Shown: one piece after another, positions 62,451 through 64,000 of the stretch
How the letters are laid out: every line of letters starts with the position of its first letter
Numbering within the stretch: the first letter of the stretch is position 1
Assembly: GCA_016865505.2 (NCBI GenBank)
Contig: AP025252.1
Span: 4,610,137-4,674,136 of the forward strand
Direction of reading: 5' to 3'
DNA length: 64,000 bases
Origin: Bryobacterales bacterium F-183
Lineage (GTDB): Bacteria > Acidobacteriota > Terriglobia > Bryobacterales > Bryobacteraceae
Position numbers and translations under genes: made by a program
The notes under the pieces: model-generated
What the model saw: the letters and a program-made list of their open reading frames with translations, nothing else
Databases searched by the model: none
Told to the model about the DNA's origin: nothing

Positions 62451-64000
62451 GCCGTCACCCCCGCCATATGTTCCACTTCCTCCGCCTTCGCCCCCAGTGC
62501 CGCACCCAGCGCCTGGATCGACCGGACCATCGAATCCCGTCCCTCTACGTCGTACACAAGGGCGCGCGGCAGCCGTTCCCGGATCTCGGAAGCAAGCGCC
62601 GGTCGGGCCACAATCGCATCGGCCTTCTTCTGCGCGACAGCTTCGGCCGCCTCAGAGACAGATGCCGCCTCAACCACCCGGCAATCGAGCATCTCGGCGT
62701 AACTGCGTAGCAAGCCGCGTTCGAGCGGACAGCCCTCGGCGACTACCAGTAAAGGCCGCATTTTGCGCTCCGCGCCCGGCGACGTCAATTGCTCGCCGCT
62801 CCACTCCAGAACCGCACCAAGATCCAGGAAGTCGGTCACCTTCTGCCCGACTACGGCCGAGCCCATCAACCCGTGATGGCGGGACGGCTTGCGTACGGCA
62901 ACCTCCTCCTCCACAATGTCCACAATCTGGTCCACAACGAGCCCAACACTACGGTCGCCCTCGCTGAACACCACCACCTGGACCTTATCGGAAGCCTGCG
63001 GCCCACCACCTGGACCGTCGAGATGATCGCTCAACGTCACCAACGGCAGGATGTTGCCGCGGTACTGCACCACCGGACGGCCCGCCGCCTGTTCGACACG
63101 ATCCTTTGCAAACTCCTCAAGCCGCGCCACCAGCGAGAGCGGGACCGCAAGGCGTTCATAGCTACCGGACCGGAACAGCAGAAGTGTCTGCCGCTCGACC
63201 ACAGACGCGCCATCGGCCGCTTGCTGCGTGTTCGACGACGATTCGCGCGCCGATAGCCCCGCACGCTGCGAGAGCCCCATCACATCGAGAATCAACGCCA
63301 CCTTGCCGTCGCCCATGATGGTCGAACCGGCGTAGACGCTAAGCCCTTTGAGTTGCTTCGAAAGCGGCTTGACGACGATTTCCTGCGTATCGCTGATGCC
63401 ATCGACGACAAGTCCAAACTGTCTGTCTTCGGCTTGCAGGACCACGATGTTGACGGACTCAAAGTCTCCCGTCGAATTCAGTTGCAGGATCTCATTCAAA
63501 TAAGCGATCGGCAGTAGCGATCCGCGGCGGCGGTACACCGGTGTACCGTGAATCTTCTCGATCAGACGCCCGGCGTCCTCGCGTTCGAGCCGTACCAGTT
63601 CGAGCAGGCTGACCTGCGGAATCACAAAGCGTTGGCCGCCGCTGGCGACGACCAGCCCGGGGATGATCGCCAGTGTGAGTGGGATCTTGATGCGCACGGT
63701 CGAACCCAAGCCCGTACGGCTGGTCAAATCCACAGCGCCGCCGATTTTCTCGATGTTGGTTTTCACCACATCCATGCCGACGCCGCGGCCCGAAATATTG
63801 GAAACCTTGGTTGCCGTCGAAAAGCCTGGCGCAAACACCAGGTTGATCGCTTCGCGTTCACTCAGATGCTCGGCCTGTTCCGGACGTAGGAGTCCGCGCT
63901 CCACGGCCTTCGCCTTCACCTTCGCCGTATTGATTCCACCGCCATCATCGGCGATTTCGATATTCACGTGGCCGCCTTCATGGTAGGCGCGCAACGACAA
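62447..64000 (-). CDS. cheA: CheA C-terminal part, two CheW domains and a degenerate receiver; N-terminus outside window
   Basis: 517 visible residues; the N-terminus (Hpt and dimer domains) lies beyond 64000. The HATPase part has IEIADDGGGINTAKV, FAPGFSTATKVSNISGRGVGMDVV and LGSTVRIKIPLTLAI. Two CheW-like domains follow (about 110-245 and 265-400), one more than usual. The final ~105 residues (RPLLVVAEGCPLERGLLRSYAEML) resemble a receiver, but the acidic pair reads AE and the phospho-site has Arg (DAIVARPAL), so it probably cannot be phosphorylated. CheA is the kinase of the cluster. Confidence 0.95.
   Translation of the reverse strand: MSLRAYHEGGHVNIEIADDGGGINTAKVKAKAVERGLLRPEQAEHLSEREAINLVFAPGFSTATKVSNISGRGVGMDVVKTNIEKIGGAVDLTSRTGLGSTVRIKIPLTLAIIPGLVVASGGQRFVIPQVSLLELVRLEREDAGRLIEKIHGTPVYRRRGSLLPIAYLNEILQLNSTGDFESVNIVVLQAEDRQFGLVVDGISDTQEIVVKPLSKQLKGLSVYAGSTIMGDGKVALILDVMGLSQRAGLSARESSSNTQQAADGASVVERQTLLLFRSGSYERLAVPLSLVARLEEFAKDRVEQAAGRPVVQYRGNILPLVTLSDHLDGPGGGPQASDKVQVVVFSEGDRSVGLVVDQIVDIVEEEVAVRKPSRHHGLMGSAVVGQKVTDFLDLGAVLEWSGEQLTSPGAERKMRPLLVVAEGCPLERGLLRSYAEMLDCRVVEAASVSEAAEAVAQKKADAIVARPALASEIRERLPRALVYDVEGRDSMVRSIQALGAALGAKAEEVEHMAGVTA

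Overview
This 64 kb window is chromosomal DNA of a GC-rich bacterium (roughly 60% by eye). It most resembles Acidobacteriota of the Bryobacter/Solibacter type. The pointers are a planctomycete-style cytochrome/DUF1549/DUF1553 protein paired with a DUF1501 protein, several Tat-targeted secreted enzymes, a periplasmic-domain NicO metal exporter and a chemotaxis cluster using CheX. This placement is inference from gene content; no rRNA or tRNA gene is present to test it. Genes are packed tightly, with many 4-bp ATGA start/stop overlaps.

Layout. 0-3 kb: a broken gene at the left edge, a secreted protein, an alpha/beta hydrolase and a HAD phosphatase. 3.3-6.1 kb: SRP RNA followed by dnaX, ybaB and recR. 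6.1-16.6 kb: secreted M28 peptidase, SDR, a cytoplasmic GH13 glucanase with a starch-binding domain, a zinc-ribbon metallopeptidase, a PAS histidine kinase with response regulator, aldo/keto reductase, a sorbosone-dehydrogenase-like lipoprotein and a Tat amidohydrolase. 16.6-20.6 kb: cofactor run nadC-birA-coaX, then an unknown gene and an epimerase. 20.6-25.1 kb: the large haem/LamG/DUF1553 protein plus DUF1501. 25-31 kb: unknown membrane-anchored protein, MutT-like Nudix, IscU-like scaffold, RNase R, adenosine-specific kinase, MFS permease and a lipoprotein. 31.3-39.3 kb (minus strand): a six-gene heavy-metal efflux operon (small Cys-rich secreted protein, CusC, CusB, CusA, unknown protein, NicO). 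39.4-45.3 kb: a single-domain RNase III-like protein, secreted M23 peptidase, purB, atypical response regulator, gph, cvpA, purC. 45.3-51.6 kb: LytS-type kinase, DUF669-like protein, DUF3299, Rdx/SelW-like protein, heptosyltransferase, and a PdxA/DUF1537-kinase pair that looks like an acid-sugar pathway. 51.6-54.4 kb: a possible nuclease/cold-shock fusion, a TPR-zinc-ribbon-receiver protein and a CheY-like regulator. 54.8-58.5 kb: a Tat-targeted HisC-like aminotransferase, a Tat TIM-barrel protein and a divergent Nramp transporter. 58.5-59 kb is gene-less with tandem repeats. 59-64 kb (minus): chemotaxis operon cheA (cut by the window end)-cheW-cheY-cheB-cheR-cheX.

Most of the window is housekeeping and ordinary metabolism. 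The points most worth following are the nuclease-like/cold-shock fusion with its two receiver-containing neighbours (51.6-54.4 kb), the exported HisC-like enzyme, the metal operon with two uncharacterised members, the DUF669-like protein with an SSB-like tail, the pseudo-receiver on CheA and the stem-loop in front of the regulator at 42.8 kb. No CRISPR array, prophage, complete insertion sequence, tRNA or rRNA was found.
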